Shown here: positions 18,314 through 26,816 of the stretch, in pieces
Numbering within the stretch: position 1 is the first letter of the stretch
Layout: each line of letters opens with the position of its first letter
The notes under the pieces: generated by a model
What the model saw: the letters and a program-made list of their open reading frames with translations, nothing else
Database searches by the model: none
Told to the model about the DNA's origin: nothing
Assembly (NCBI GenBank): GCA_965221205.1
Contig: OZ244870.1
Location: forward strand, 558,001 to 622,000
Reading direction: 5' to 3'
Source of the DNA: CBDFMG01 sp965221205 [NCBI: bacterium]
GTDB lineage: Bacteria > SM23-31
Length of the DNA: 64,000 nucleotides
Made by a program: the position numbers and the translations under genes

Positions 18314-19744
18314 GTGAAATCTCGAATAATAGTATTTTTATCATCTGTTATGTTCACCGTATCCGTTGCTAATGCACAGCCGGGGGTACATACGTCAACA
18401 ACCGGTGCTGAAGTTATTCGTCTGATAAGGAATGAAAAAATTGATCTTATTCTGCCTGGAGCCATGCGCGACAACAATGTAGATATGTGGATCCATGTTA
18501 CTCGTCCCGGCGACCCTGATCCGATGGAATATGAATTTGGATCAACTTCCGGTTATTTGATTTTCACAGACCTAGGAGACAGGATTGAGCGGGCTGCGTT
18601 CGGCAGTGGAGGAGCTGTTGAAAAAATTGACGTGCATGGCTCTGGAGAAATTGCACGAGCTATAGAAGGATATGATTATAACACTCAGGACTTCTCAATC
18701 TACGACGAAATAACAGAATTTGTTGCAGAGCGTGATCCGAAAAGGATTGCAGTAAATACATCCGATTGGCTCTCCATAGCGGATGGGATTTCACATTCTC
18801 AATATGTGAAATTGGAAAGAATATTAGGACCTAAATATTCTGGAAGAATTGTGTCTGCAGAGCACCTGATCACTGCTTTCAGGGGGAGAAGGATTCTCAG
18901 GGAAGTGACAGCAATGACCAATGCACTTGAAGCACATCGCCAGATTCTTGAACGTGCTGAATCTCGTGAAGTGATCACACCGGGTGTAACAACAATAGGT
19001 GATGTAGGAACGTGGGTTAAGAATGAGTTTTTTAAGCGGGGTTTAACAGGATATAGTATTGGGTCAGGTGGCCCCCGAGTTCTCTATTCGGCAGTATCCA
19101 AACTCACTAGGCCACCTGATGTCAGATATTTTTTTAATCAGGCTGACTATGTTCTCCAGCGTGGTGATTTTTTCACCTTTGATACGAGTGTTCGATATCT
19201 GAACTACTTTCAGACAGATTATAAACGTAATGCATATATATTGAGGGAAGGTGAAACAGGCGTTCCCGAGGAAATACAGCATGCGTTTGATCGTGCGCTG
19301 GCAGCTCAAGAGATCATTCGGAAAAACGTAAAAGTTGGCAGAACTGCCGGAGAAACTTTGAAGATTCTCGTCTCGGCCTTGGAAGATGAAGGCTATATAT
19401 ACACTCCTTTGGCAGATAGAAACGTTGAAGAATATAAGCTTTTACAGAGGGTGTTAGCGAATACTGATAAGTCAGGATTTATGATAGATATGCACGCTCA
19501 GGGTCAAAATAGTGGCGGCCTGGTGACTGTCGGACCTTCGGTTTCGCCATTTCGGTCAGACAGGGATCATTTGACAATTGAAGAAAATCATTTTTTTTCT
19601 TTTGAATTTGTGGTTCATACGAACCTTCCTATTCTAAGACCTGGTTTTCCTGTTTCTATTAATATAGAAGGTAATCATATCGTATCCAGCCGGGGAATTG
19701 AATTTCTACATCCGCCAAATGAACGAATTATACTGATTCCTTGA
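18314..19744 (+). CDS. Secreted M24 metallopeptidase, metal site apparently complete
   Basis: 476 aa. GTG at 18314 with TGAGGAA upstream; signal peptide ends VANAQ and is followed by the PGVHT motif shared with 53955 and 57053. Contains LPGAMRDNNVDMWIH, and VSAE before the M24 domain. Ligands: Asp (TFDTSVRY), Asp (FQTDYKR, one residue later than usual spacing), His (DMHAQGQ), Glu (SFEFVVH) and Glu (NIEGNHI). All five are present, so this copy may be an active exported Xaa-Pro-type peptidase. The one-residue insertion between the two Asp is shared with 53955 and with the inactive-looking 427 gene, marking a sub-clade. Confidence 0.88.
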   Translation: MKSRIIVFLSSVMFTVSVANAQPGVHTSTTGAEVIRLIRNEKIDLILPGAMRDNNVDMWIHVTRPGDPDPMEYEFGSTSGYLIFTDLGDRIERAAFGSGGAVEKIDVHGSGEIARAIEGYDYNTQDFSIYDEITEFVAERDPKRIAVNTSDWLSIADGISHSQYVKLERILGPKYSGRIVSAEHLITAFRGRRILREVTAMTNALEAHRQILERAESREVITPGVTTIGDVGTWVKNEFFKRGLTGYSIGSGGPRVLYSAVSKLTRPPDVRYFFNQADYVLQRGDFFTFDTSVRYLNYFQTDYKRNAYILREGETGVPEEIQHAFDRALAAQEIIRKNVKVGRTAGETLKILVSALEDEGYIYTPLADRNVEEYKLLQRVLANTDKSGFMIDMHAQGQNSGGLVTVGPSVSPFRSDRDHLTIEENHFFSFEFVVHTNLPILRPGFPVSINIEGNHIVSSRGIEFLHPPNERIILIP

Positions 19745-19748
19745 GTTT

Positions 19749-19785
19749 AAAGGTCCGCACATCGTTCATTCCGGGGAGTTGCATA
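19749..19785 (+). repeat. Dispersed repeat, copy 9 (type A) with long shared 3' flank
   Basis: AAAGGTCCGCACATCGTTC then ATTCCGGGGAGTTGCATAC, 4 bp after the M24 stop. About 90 bp beyond it (AATCAATGTT-like and TTGCCAAT blocks) is homologous to 21720-21785 after copy 12, so a larger segment was duplicated. Confidence 0.75.
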
Positions 19786-19905
19786 CTCTATTGTTTATCT
19801 CTGATCGATGTTGCAAACAAAAATCTTGCCAAATCTAGCCAATGGCCATGTTCTTAGGAATCTGTTTATATCGAGTTTATAGAGAATTATTATATAACCT
19901 ACATT

Positions 19906-19952
19906 TCTGACTCACAATCAGTGGGTTGCAGATTTGAGTCCTGCAGTGCCCA
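19906..19952 (+). tRNA. 3'-half tRNA-like fragment (anticodon CAC, Val-like)
   Basis: CTGA-CTCACAA-TCAG forms a 4-bp anticodon stem with a 7-nt loop and anticodon CAC. It is followed at the right distance by a T-arm (GCAGA, loop TTTGAGT, CCTGC, one mismatch) and an acceptor 3' strand AGTGCCC plus A. No D-arm or 5' acceptor strand (expected GGGCACT) lies upstream, so it is not a working tRNA. Such 3' tRNA pieces are typical of attachment sites of integrated elements or of decayed duplications. Confidence 0.55.
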
Positions 19953-19989
19953 ATTTACTGCTTCAAAAACTGCATTTTAAGTCTACTTT

Positions 19990-20020
19990 AGAGGTTCGCA
20001 AAACGTTTGGTCTTGGGTGC
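19990..20020 (+). repeat. Dispersed repeat, copy 10 (variant right half)
   Basis: AGAGGTTCGCAAAACGT has the common left half, but the right half (TTGGTCTTGGGTGC) differs from types A and B. The upstream block (TGCATTTTAAGTCTACTTT) matches the extended element at 30.4 kb. Confidence 0.6.
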
Positions 20021-20145
20021 AAAAAACACATACGAATTGAAACTTTATGCCGAGAAATTTAATTTAAAGTATTAACATGTTCAGATTATGAACAGAATTA
20101 ATGATAATAAATCATCTATTTACTATAAGCAGGATGATATACACA

Positions 20146-20697
20146 ATGAAATACAGATTATTTTTAACTCATATCATATTTATTACACTATGCTTTTCAT
20201 GTTCAACAGAGCAGGAAAAACTCAATGTAGAATTTGAGAAACTTATCCAACAAAGAAAATATTCTGAAGCTGAAGAGGTGGGTAAAAGAGCTATAGAAAA
20301 AGCCGAAAAAACATTTGGGCCTGACCATCCCGAAGTAGCAAAAATCTTAAATAATCTGGGATTTGTGTATATTAAACGGGATAACATGGTCTGGGCTGAA
20401 GGTAATTTCAAGCGGGCATTGGAAATAAATGAGAAGAGTCTGGGGCCCGAACATCCCCGTGTTGCGACTACCCTGAACAATCTGGCAGATTTGTATTGGA
20501 ATAACAGTTTTTATAACGAGGCGAAGCCTCTTTATAAGCGGGCATTGGAAATATACGAAAAAATCAATGGGCCTGAACACCCTGATTTAGATATCACCAA
20601 TGATTATCTGGCAGTGCTTTACAAGAGGATTGGCGAGAATAAGGAAGAAAAGAAGTTGAAGGAACAGGCAAATGAAAACCGTGGTAAAAATCAGTAA
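20146..20697 (+). CDS. TPR lipoprotein (kinesin-light-chain-like repeats)
   Basis: 183 aa from ATG 20146, preferred over an upstream in-frame ATG at 20101 because it gives a normal lipoprotein signal (lipobox CFSC|S). The rest is about three 42-residue TPR units of the kinesin-light-chain type: AEKTFGPDHPEVAKILNNLG, EKSLGPEHPRVATTLNNLA, EKINGPEHPDLDITNDYLA. The C-terminus is charged (KEEKKLKEQ). Such proteins act as protein-binding scaffolds. A longer TPR lipoprotein with similar repeats lies truncated at 27984. Partner unknown. Confidence 0.85.
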   Translation: MKYRLFLTHIIFITLCFSCSTEQEKLNVEFEKLIQQRKYSEAEEVGKRAIEKAEKTFGPDHPEVAKILNNLGFVYIKRDNMVWAEGNFKRALEINEKSLGPEHPRVATTLNNLADLYWNNSFYNEAKPLYKRALEIYEKINGPEHPDLDITNDYLAVLYKRIGENKEEKKLKEQANENRGKNQ

Positions 20698-20776
20698 AAC
20701 GATCAAACTTTCGTCGAGTGCAAGACGCAAAGCAAAAGTGTTTCGTTACATCATAATCTCGCTTCTAACCTAATTT

Positions 20777-20795
20777 CCATACCATTTCGGTATGG
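20777..20795 (+). other. Short intergenic hairpin
   Basis: CCATACC, loop ATTTC, GGTATGG: a perfect 7-bp stem between the TPR and TonB-plug-like genes. There is no T-tail on either strand, so it is not a typical terminator. Nothing else is seen in 20698-20973. Confidence 0.4.
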
Positions 20796-20973
20796 AGGGT
20801 AGCAGATATGTCTGGAAAAATGTCTCATGGTTGCGTATTAAGCCTTTGAGATCGGATATAAATCTTGCATTTACAAAAGATTTTATTGATATTTGAATAG
20901 TAGAGTCCGATATGTTCTGACGACAGACATATTGTATATCAGAAAATAAGTTTAACTTCACGAAAATATTCCT

Positions 20974-21378
20974 ATGCGTTGCTTTTATGTTGTATTGTTA
21001 CTCATGATAGTAAGCATCGGTTGTTCGACAACATCCGATGGAAAAACTGTACAGGGAGATCGGTATCTTATCCTTGCTGAAGAAATTGAGCGCTCTTCAA
21101 GGAGAGTGACTACAGCTTATGATGTAATCAGGGCATTGAGGCCTACTTTATTGGATATCTCTTCAAGGAACAATATATCGCTTCGCATCAATGAAGGAAT
21201 TAAACCGGTTCAGGATTCTGTTTATCTTAATGGAGCTTTTATGGGAAACGTGCGTAGCCTCGCAGATATTACTGCAGAATCCATTGCGAAGATTCAATAT
21301 TTGAGACCTTCGGAAGCAGGTTCTCGATACGGATTAACTACTAAGGGTGGAGGAGTCTTCCAGATAACAACTAAATAA
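20974..21378 (+). CDS. Small lipoprotein with TonB-receptor plug-like domain
   Basis: 134 aa. Lipoprotein signal with lipobox SIGC|S near residue 17. The remainder resembles the plug domain of TonB-dependent receptors without a barrel: TAYDVIRALRPTLL, VYLNGAFMGNVRSLADI, ESIAKIQYLRPSEAGSRYG and a closing GGGVFQITTK. Small stand-alone plug-like lipoproteins of this type are common in Gemmatimonadota and relatives; function is not established. It stands alone, with the repeat and a decayed M24 tail downstream. Confidence 0.8.
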   Translation: MRCFYVVLLLMIVSIGCSTTSDGKTVQGDRYLILAEEIERSSRRVTTAYDVIRALRPTLLDISSRNNISLRINEGIKPVQDSVYLNGAFMGNVRSLADITAESIAKIQYLRPSEAGSRYGLTTKGGGVFQITTK

Positions 21379-21480
21379 TCCACTCCCCGTTTTTAAAAAC
21401 CTCCCTCAGAAATAATTCAGCTGCTTTTCCATTTTTTCTTCCTAAGTGATATTATGACAGCGTAAAATTCTATTTTTTAA

Positions 21481-21508
21481 TCAGAGGAGCAGAAATCACT
21501 TGTAATAG
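21481..21508 (+). repeat. Partial dispersed repeat, copy 11 (right half)
   Basis: CAGAGGAGCAGAAATCACTT then GTAATAGTAA corresponds to the right half and 3' extension of type A (compare 11875-11920). Confidence 0.5.
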
Positions 21509-21600
21509 TAAATAACATACTTTACTAGTTATAACAAACATATCAAAGTAACCAGTGCACTCTAACGAAATGCATCACATTTAACTATTTATTTTTTTGG

Positions 21601-21681
21601 GATCATGAGGAGGCGATTGCCACCGAACGTGGAGTCGAGTATTTTTCTCCACCGCAAATGGAGCTTTATATTATTCAATAA
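21601..21681 (+). pseudogene. Relic: last 26 codons of an M24 gene
   Basis: Reads EEAIATERGVEYFSPPQMEL plus YIIQ and a stop, aligning with the C-terminal end of the M24 proteins here (VIVTERGVEFLYPP in the 44577 gene). No upstream part remains. The type A repeat begins 2 bp after the stop, the same arrangement as after the gene at 18314. Confidence 0.75.
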
Positions 21682-21682
21682 T

Positions 21683-21720
21683 AGTCTACAATTTGTACAG
21701 CCGGAGGAGTTACATACTAT
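21683..21720 (+). repeat. Dispersed repeat, copy 12 (type A)
   Basis: AGTCTACAATTTGTACAGCC then GGAGGAGTTACATACTA, directly after the M24 relic, with ~65 bp of further homology to the flank of copy 9. Confidence 0.75.
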
Positions 21721-21867
21721 GTGATTTACCTCGAATCAATGTTATAAATAAAAATTGTGCCAATTCTTGCCAATATGGGTTTGGCATTGCGTTAAAATGA
21801 TAATATATTGATTCCCCGAAAGACATTACTTATTTGTGACAGGAAGGTTCATTTGTTAACTTGGTAT

Positions 21868-21940
21868 CATTGTTCAACAAAATCCCAGTTTATTATCTTC
21901 CTAAAGTATTGATATGGGATATATCGGATAACAACTCAAA
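21868..21940 (+). promoter_or_regulatory. Shared upstream motif, copy 2
   Basis: TTGTTCAACAAAATCCCAG, TTATCTTCCTAAAGTATT and GATATGGGATATATC lie just before the fucosidase. They match the blocks before the genes at 8487 and 51378 in order and spacing. Confidence 0.45.
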
Positions 21941-21956
21941 CTCATCAGGAGAAATC

Positions 21957-23645
21957 ATGTTTAACAAGTCTAAATTTTCTCTCATAGGATTGCTATTTAT
22001 GGGGATGTTGGCACTGAGCAATTTTACTGCATGCACAAAAAACTCTATTAGTGAGGAACCCTATAAACCTACCTGGAATTCTCTCAGAAACCACTCCTCA
22101 CCAGAATGGCTCAAGGATGCCAAATTTGGAATTTATACGCATTGGGGAGTTTGGTCTGTACCCGCATTTGCTCGCGTTGTACGTAAAGATGATCCGCCGC
22201 ATCCATATAAAGGGATTTCTCTAAAGCAGGTGAAAAGCTCGAAAACAATGTTTGACTCAGCCGAAGAGAGGTTGGAAGTTATAGAAAGCCTCATCACATT
22301 ACGTACCGGTCGAGATGGCACATGGTATCCTTTTAATATGTATCGGGAGGGTACTGCCCAGTACAACTATCACGTAAAAACTTATGGTCCTCCCGAGGAA
22401 TTTGGTTACAAAGACTTTATTCCAATGTTCACAGCGGAAAAATTCGATGCTAATGAGTGGGCTGAACTCTTCAAAGAGGCTGGTGCTCAATTTGCCGGTC
22501 CTGTTGCCGAACACCATGATGGCTTTTCAATGTGGGACAGCAAACTGACGAAATGGAATGCTGCAGAGATGGGTCCGAAAAGAGACGTTGTTGGAGAACT
22601 GGAGGTGGCGATCAAAAATCGAGGAATGAAATTTGTAACAGCATTTCACCACTCTATGAATTGGTGGTTTTATCCCCATTGGAAAAAAGAATATGATACA
22701 TCAGATCCAGAATACTCAGGCTTATATGGTTCATTGCATAATCTGGAAGACAAACCAGGCGTAAATATGGCTGTACAATGGGAAGAACAAGACGAACCGA
22801 ACATAGAATTCCTCGAGCAATGGAAAAATAAACTTGCAGAGGTTGTGGACAACTACCAGCCGGACTTAATATGGTTTGATTTCGCATTAGAGGGAATCAG
22901 AGAGAATTATCGGCTTGAATTTCTTGCTTACTATTTTAATAAGGCAATGGAATGGGATAAAGAAGTTGAAGTAACGTATAAAAACTATGATATTCCTCCG
23001 GTAGTCGGTGTTACAGATCTTGAAATGGGAACAATGGATAAACTTACCTATCATGGGTGGCTGACTGATACATCCGTAGATGAACAAGGTTCGTGGGCGT
23101 ATGTTCAGAATGTGGGTTATAAATCAGTGAACCAACTTGTGGATAATTTGATCGACAGAGTCAGCAAGAACGGATATCTATTACTCAACGTTGGTCCAAA
23201 ACCGGACGGGACAATTCCAGAAGAAGCCAAAAACCGCCTGCTGGGTATTGGAGAGTGGTTGAAGGTCAACGGCGAAGCAATTTACGGAACGACACCTTGG
23301 TCAATTTACGGAGAAGGCCCCACAACGATGTCAGAAGGCGGACATTTTAGTGAAGAAGGGGGACAACTTCAGTATACAGCAGAAGATATACGGTTCACAG
23401 CAAAAAACAATGTTCTTTACGCAATATGTTTGGAATGGCCAGGAGAACAGGTGAATATTACTTCTCTGAATATGCTCGATGTGTTTCCATCATTATATAA
23501 ATCGGAAATTAATACTATAACAATGCTCGGTAGTGATCAAGAACTAAACTGGTTGTTGACGAAAGAAGGTCTCACAATAAATTCCCCCGATACAAAGCCG
23601 CCAAGCGAACATGCGTATGTATTTAAAATAATCAGAAATTATTAA
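21957..23645 (+). CDS. GH29 alpha-L-fucosidase, lipoprotein
   Basis: 562 aa from ATG 21957, chosen for the AGGAG site and the lipoprotein signal (lipobox FTAC|T at ~23); the frame is open further upstream without a signal. GH29 hallmarks: KFGIYTHWGVWSVPAF, EHHDGFSMWDSKLTKWNAAE, the nucleophile region DLIWFDFALEG (Asp), and VSKNGYLLLNVGPKPDGTIP before the C-terminal beta domain. It removes terminal alpha-L-fucose from glycans outside the cytoplasm. Preceded by the shared upstream motif. Algal or host fucan use is plausible, but no other fucose gene is visible. Confidence 0.92.
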   Translation: MFNKSKFSLIGLLFMGMLALSNFTACTKNSISEEPYKPTWNSLRNHSSPEWLKDAKFGIYTHWGVWSVPAFARVVRKDDPPHPYKGISLKQVKSSKTMFDSAEERLEVIESLITLRTGRDGTWYPFNMYREGTAQYNYHVKTYGPPEEFGYKDFIPMFTAEKFDANEWAELFKEAGAQFAGPVAEHHDGFSMWDSKLTKWNAAEMGPKRDVVGELEVAIKNRGMKFVTAFHHSMNWWFYPHWKKEYDTSDPEYSGLYGSLHNLEDKPGVNMAVQWEEQDEPNIEFLEQWKNKLAEVVDNYQPDLIWFDFALEGIRENYRLEFLAYYFNKAMEWDKEVEVTYKNYDIPPVVGVTDLEMGTMDKLTYHGWLTDTSVDEQGSWAYVQNVGYKSVNQLVDNLIDRVSKNGYLLLNVGPKPDGTIPEEAKNRLLGIGEWLKVNGEAIYGTTPWSIYGEGPTTMSEGGHFSEEGGQLQYTAEDIRFTAKNNVLYAICLEWPGEQVNITSLNMLDVFPSLYKSEINTITMLGSDQELNWLLTKEGLTINSPDTKPPSEHAYVFKIIRNY

Positions 23646-23656
23646 CATTTAAAAAG

Positions 23657-23959
23657 AGGCCTGTTAAGAATGTTAAATTAGAGTGTAAGCATTTCTTTAG
23701 TGGAGCAGTGTTATTTGCTAATGGAAAAATTTGCGCAACACTATCTCCCACGGGTTTTGCAATAAAACTTCCAGAAAAAAATAGAGAAAAGCTTCTGAAT
23801 GAAGAAAAAGCAAAAAAGCTTCGCTATTTTTCTAAGGCTCCAATAAAGAAGGATTATATCATATTATCTAAGGCAATGACTGATGATTTGAAAGTTTTGT
23901 GTTATTATATTAATATGAGTATCAAGCATATAACAAAAGAAAGAATAAGAAATAAGTGA
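23657..23959 (+). pseudogene. TfoX N-terminal-like fragment without start
   Basis: The frame reads KNVKLECKHFFSGAVLFANG, KICATLSPTGFAIKLP, then EKLLNEEKAKKLRYFSKAPI and KKDYIILSKAMTDDLKVLC, which fits the TfoX N-terminal domain (small proteins linked to competence regulation). There is no ATG or ribosome site before the conserved part and the beginning of the domain is missing, so it is probably a 5'-truncated remnant. GTG 23708 is the first possible start. Confidence 0.5.
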
Positions 23960-24068
23960 TTTTCAGTATGCCGAATGCCGAATGGAGATATAACGTGATT
24001 CATTAGAGATTCCGATACCTGCAAAATCAATAACCAATACCGTTTATTTGCTTCAATTGAAAATTACC

Positions 24069-24566
24069 TCACATATCGGATGTTACGCATGGGATGTGTC
24101 CCGAGCGCCATGAAAATACATGATAACGTTTAAGGATACATAAGGCTCTTATTCCATCAGCTCGATACACTGGGCCATAGACCAGGCCCACTACTATCCC
24201 GAATAAAGCAAACTGTACACTGAGGTATACCGATTCCATTATAAAAAATAAAATCAGTGAACTTATAGCCTGTTTTGCGGCAAACGCAATCACATGAGTG
24301 GGTCAAAGAAACAATCCGGTAAAAGCCCCATATTTCAACCCTTGCAGCCACGGCTTCCCGCCCCAGTAAAATATCTGAAATCCATATGATAAGAGTATAC
24401 CCTGTGTCAATATCGCAATAAAACCGAGTAAGAAACTTGGTTCATCTCCGAAATAGCCGAGCGACACATACATAGATTTGAATAGTAGCACGTGCCAAAC
24501 TACTGCAAGGGGAAAGGTGAGAAGGGCATATGCCAGGGCTCCTAGAATGAAAGGTTTAATCTTCAT
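24069..24566 (-). pseudogene. Small multi-pass membrane protein gene with in-frame TGA
   Basis: Starts at ATG 24566 with GAAGGTG upstream. It reads as a hydrophobic protein (MKIKPFILGALAYALLTFP, GFIAILTQGILLSYGFQIF, KYGAFTGLFL), then TGA at 24305-24303, then continues in the same frame as THVIAFAAKQAISSLILFF and QFALFGIVVGLVYG. The continuation looks like the rest of the same fold (homologues usually have a Trp-like residue there). It is most likely a nonsense mutation. TGA is the normal terminator of several intact genes nearby, so recoding is not supported. Family not named with confidence. Confidence 0.6.
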
Positions 24567-24607
24567 AACACCTTCACTTTCTATAATGGTTCTATTTAAT
24601 GCTACTG

Positions 24608-24643
24608 CAAACGTTCGCAAATTGTACGATCCAAAAGAGTTGG
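24608..24643 (+). repeat. Dispersed repeat, copy 13 (type A, diverged)
   Basis: AAACGTTCGCAAATTGTACG then ATCCAAAAGAGTTGG, with upstream TGCTACTGCAA. It lies upstream of the minus-strand membrane gene, so it is one of the few copies not in gene orientation. Confidence 0.65.
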
Positions 24644-24711
24644 AATTCTAAAGGATTCACTTTTGGATTTTATATACACACATGAAATATATAGATTTAC
24701 AATTTTTATTA

Positions 24712-25016
24712 CTATCCAATTGCTGCAAGGGCTTCTTTCAAGTGCTCAATATCATCCACAATCAGCTTATATATTTCTTCGAGCAAAGCACGTATATCTC
24801 TTAATATTCCCCCCCCCCTATATCTTCCCTTTCAGATGGTTTCAATGGTATTATTATCTCTATCTTTTTCTTCTTTCCATAGGCTTTGAGCTTTCTCTTT
24901 GCCTCCTTGAACGATTTTTCTGCTCTCACGATGATGTGTGGTATTGCCACATTACTTCTCTTTGCAGCGACTGCAACTCCAAAAATTTTCGCTTTCACAT
25001 CACGAGCTTTTTTCAA
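24712..25016 (-). pseudogene. Small unidentified gene split at a G10 tract
   Basis: The minus strand reads KKARDVKAKIFGVAVAAKRS, NVAIPHIIVRAEKSFKEAKR and IIIPLKPSEREDI up to a run of ten G (24818-24809), where the frame ends in GGGEY and a stop. After the tract another frame reads ILRDIRALLEEIYKLIVDDI and EHLKEALAAIG to a stop at 24712. A tract of 8 or 11 G would join the two into one ~100-residue protein. There is no ATG (TTG at 25016). It may be a phase-variable gene or a decayed one. Family unknown. Confidence 0.45.
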
Positions 25017-25329
25017 AATAATAGAAATCTTTTCAAAAGCGAAATCATTTTAATTTTTCAAACAATTTTGCGAAGACTCTATTAGATATTTTAATGCTGA
25101 TTCAATGACATAATAAGATACGGGGATCTCCAGTTTGCGAATAAAGAGGAATTTATCGAGTTCAAAAGTTGGATATAGATGAAATACAAAAGAAAGTCAA
25201 GCCGATTATATCTCTAATACTATTGCAAAAAGAAGAAGATGCCTGGCATAATTGCTACCGGCGCGTAGAAATTATAACGGAAAGATGCATATCTTTGCCA
25301 TTCGTCAGGAAGGTGAAACATCAATATAA

Positions 25330-25360
25330 ATGGTTCGCAAAACGTCACACACGCTCCACA
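25330..25360 (+). repeat. Dispersed repeat, copy 14 (type B), in the 25017-25537 gap
   Basis: ATGGTTCGCAAAACGTCACA then CACGCTCCACAAAA. The left half is the same as type A; the right half is CACACACGCTCCAC. The rest of the 520-bp gap shows no convincing gene. Confidence 0.7.
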
Positions 25361-25612
25361 AAAATTCACCTTAAACAACAATTAAACATCCTTCAATTTT
25401 CACTTTCAAGTACATAACTCATGGTTTATTCAATTTATTAATGTATAAATTACTGTTTGTTTCGTTATATACGTATAGTTATATTTCCAAAAGGAGTTTT
25501 TCGTAGAGTTGGATGAGTTATTAACCTGAGAAATTACTGACCTTGCCCCCAAAAGTTGATCCAGATAGTATATTAGTACAGGGATTAGATTGAAAAGAAA
25601 GGAGCAAGATCA

Positions 25613-25900
25613 ATGGCACGTAGAATTCACACATCAGAACAAATTATCCACAAGCTTCGAGAGGCAGAAGTACTGCTCGCTCAAGGTCAGTCGGTTCAAC
25701 AAGCTGCTCGCCAGATTGAGGTTACAGAGCAGACCTATTATCGTTGGCGAAAGGAGTATGGTGGTCTTCGGGTGAATCAGGCGAAACGATTGAAAGCGTT
25801 AGAGAGAGAGAATATTCGCCTGAAACGCCTGGTTGCCGAGAAAGAGTTGGATATTCAAATCCTCAATGAGACTCTGGCGGTTGATGCAAAAAACTTCTGA
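25613..25900 (+). CDS. IS3-family transposase OrfA
   Basis: 95 aa helix-turn-helix protein (SVQQAARQIEVTEQTYYRWR) with a leucine-zipper-like C-terminus (LKALERENIRLKRLVAEKEL). Ribosome site AAGGAGCAAG. Near its end the heptamer A-AAA-AAC (25888-25894) sits in the right frame for -1 slippage into orfB, which stays open from TGA 25882, giving the OrfAB fusion transposase. Confidence 0.93.
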   Translation: MARRIHTSEQIIHKLREAEVLLAQGQSVQQAARQIEVTEQTYYRWRKEYGGLRVNQAKRLKALERENIRLKRLVAEKELDIQILNETLAVDAKNF

Positions 25901-25920
25901 GCCCGGCGAAGCGACGGGAG

Positions 25921-26778
25921 GTGGTGCAGCATCTTTGCACGACTCTCGAGATCTCGCAGCGCCGGGCCTGTAGTGTGTTGGGAGTACCGCGCAGCACTCA
26001 TCAATATCGCCCGATTTCTCCTGCGGATGAACCGGTGTTCGTGCAACGTATGGTCGAGTTGGCCACGCAGTATGGTCGGTATGGTTATCGACGAATTACC
26101 GCACTGTTACAGCCAGAAGGCTTCAAGGTCAATCATAAGAGAGTGGAGCGTTTGTGGCGTCGAGAAGGATTAAAAGTTCCCCGGAGGCAACCGAAGCGCA
26201 AACGGTTATGGCTCAATGACGGTTCGTGTATTCGGCTGCGACCTGCGTACCGGGATCATGTCTGGAGTTATGACTTCATGCAAGCACGAACCCGAGAGGG
26301 AAGGAGCTATCGTTTGTTAACAATATTAGATGAATACAGTCGGGAGTGTCAGGCAATTGTGGTAGGCAGGAGGCTGACTCACAATGACGTCATAGAACAT
26401 CTTGCAACACTGTTCGTGCAGCGAGGAGTTCCGGTTCACCTGAGAAGTGATAATGGCACAGAGTTCACTGCTCAAGCGGTCCGGACATGGCTCATGCGCC
26501 TGGGAGTAAAAACATTGTATATTGAACCAGGCAGTCCATGGGAGAACGGGTATATTGAGTCGTTCAATGGCAAACTGCGTGATGAAGTGCTCAACCGGGA
26601 AATCTTCGATACCTTACACGAAGCAAAAGTGCTTGTGGAACGCTGGCGAAATGAGTATAATCATAAGAGACCGCATAGTGCCCTCAGATACCGGCCACCC
26701 GCCCCCGAGGCCGTTATACCACCGGATTCGGTCTCAAGGCCAATGGATAATACAACAATGAATATATCGATGAATTGA
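25921..26778 (+). CDS. IS3-family transposase OrfB (DDE integrase core)
   Basis: 285 aa from GTG 25921, or fused to OrfA after -1 frameshift at 25888-25894. It has an HTH_21 region (YGRYGYRRITALLQPEGFKV) and an rve catalytic core with Asp (WSYDFM), Asp (LRSDNGTEF) and Glu (NGYIESFNGKLRDE) in the usual DDE spacing. Cuts and joins the IS ends. It differs from the other copy's OrfB by one residue (PPAPEA versus PPTPEA). Confidence 0.95.
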   Translation: MVQHLCTTLEISQRRACSVLGVPRSTHQYRPISPADEPVFVQRMVELATQYGRYGYRRITALLQPEGFKVNHKRVERLWRREGLKVPRRQPKRKRLWLNDGSCIRLRPAYRDHVWSYDFMQARTREGRSYRLLTILDEYSRECQAIVVGRRLTHNDVIEHLATLFVQRGVPVHLRSDNGTEFTAQAVRTWLMRLGVKTLYIEPGSPWENGYIESFNGKLRDEVLNREIFDTLHEAKVLVERWRNEYNHKRPHSALRYRPPAPEAVIPPDSVSRPMDNTTMNISMN

Positions 26779-26816
26779 CTAACTTAAATAATGGCCCAAA
26801 CATTAGGGGCAGGTCA

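Larger units (their letters stand above)
25538..26816 (+). mobile_element. IS3-family insertion sequence, copy 1 (1279 bp)
   Basis: Ends are imperfect inverted repeats: left TGACCTTGCCCCCAAAAG, right end reading inward TGACCTGCCCCTAATG. It encodes overlapping orfA and orfB with a DDE core, probably IS407 group. It is almost identical to the inverted copy at 28844-30122. No target duplication is visible (left flank ATTAC, right flank CAAAT), so a flank was deleted or rearranged. It cuts off the 5' part of the DUF1080 gene at 26817. Confidence 0.93.

Noticed and set aside
24663-25085. Plus-strand 140-codon frame rich in aromatic residues.
   Set aside because: It is antisense to the better-supported split minus-strand gene with the G tract.
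25169-25417. Plus-strand 82-codon frame before the first IS.
   Set aside because: It runs through the type B repeat and has no ribosome site or domain.
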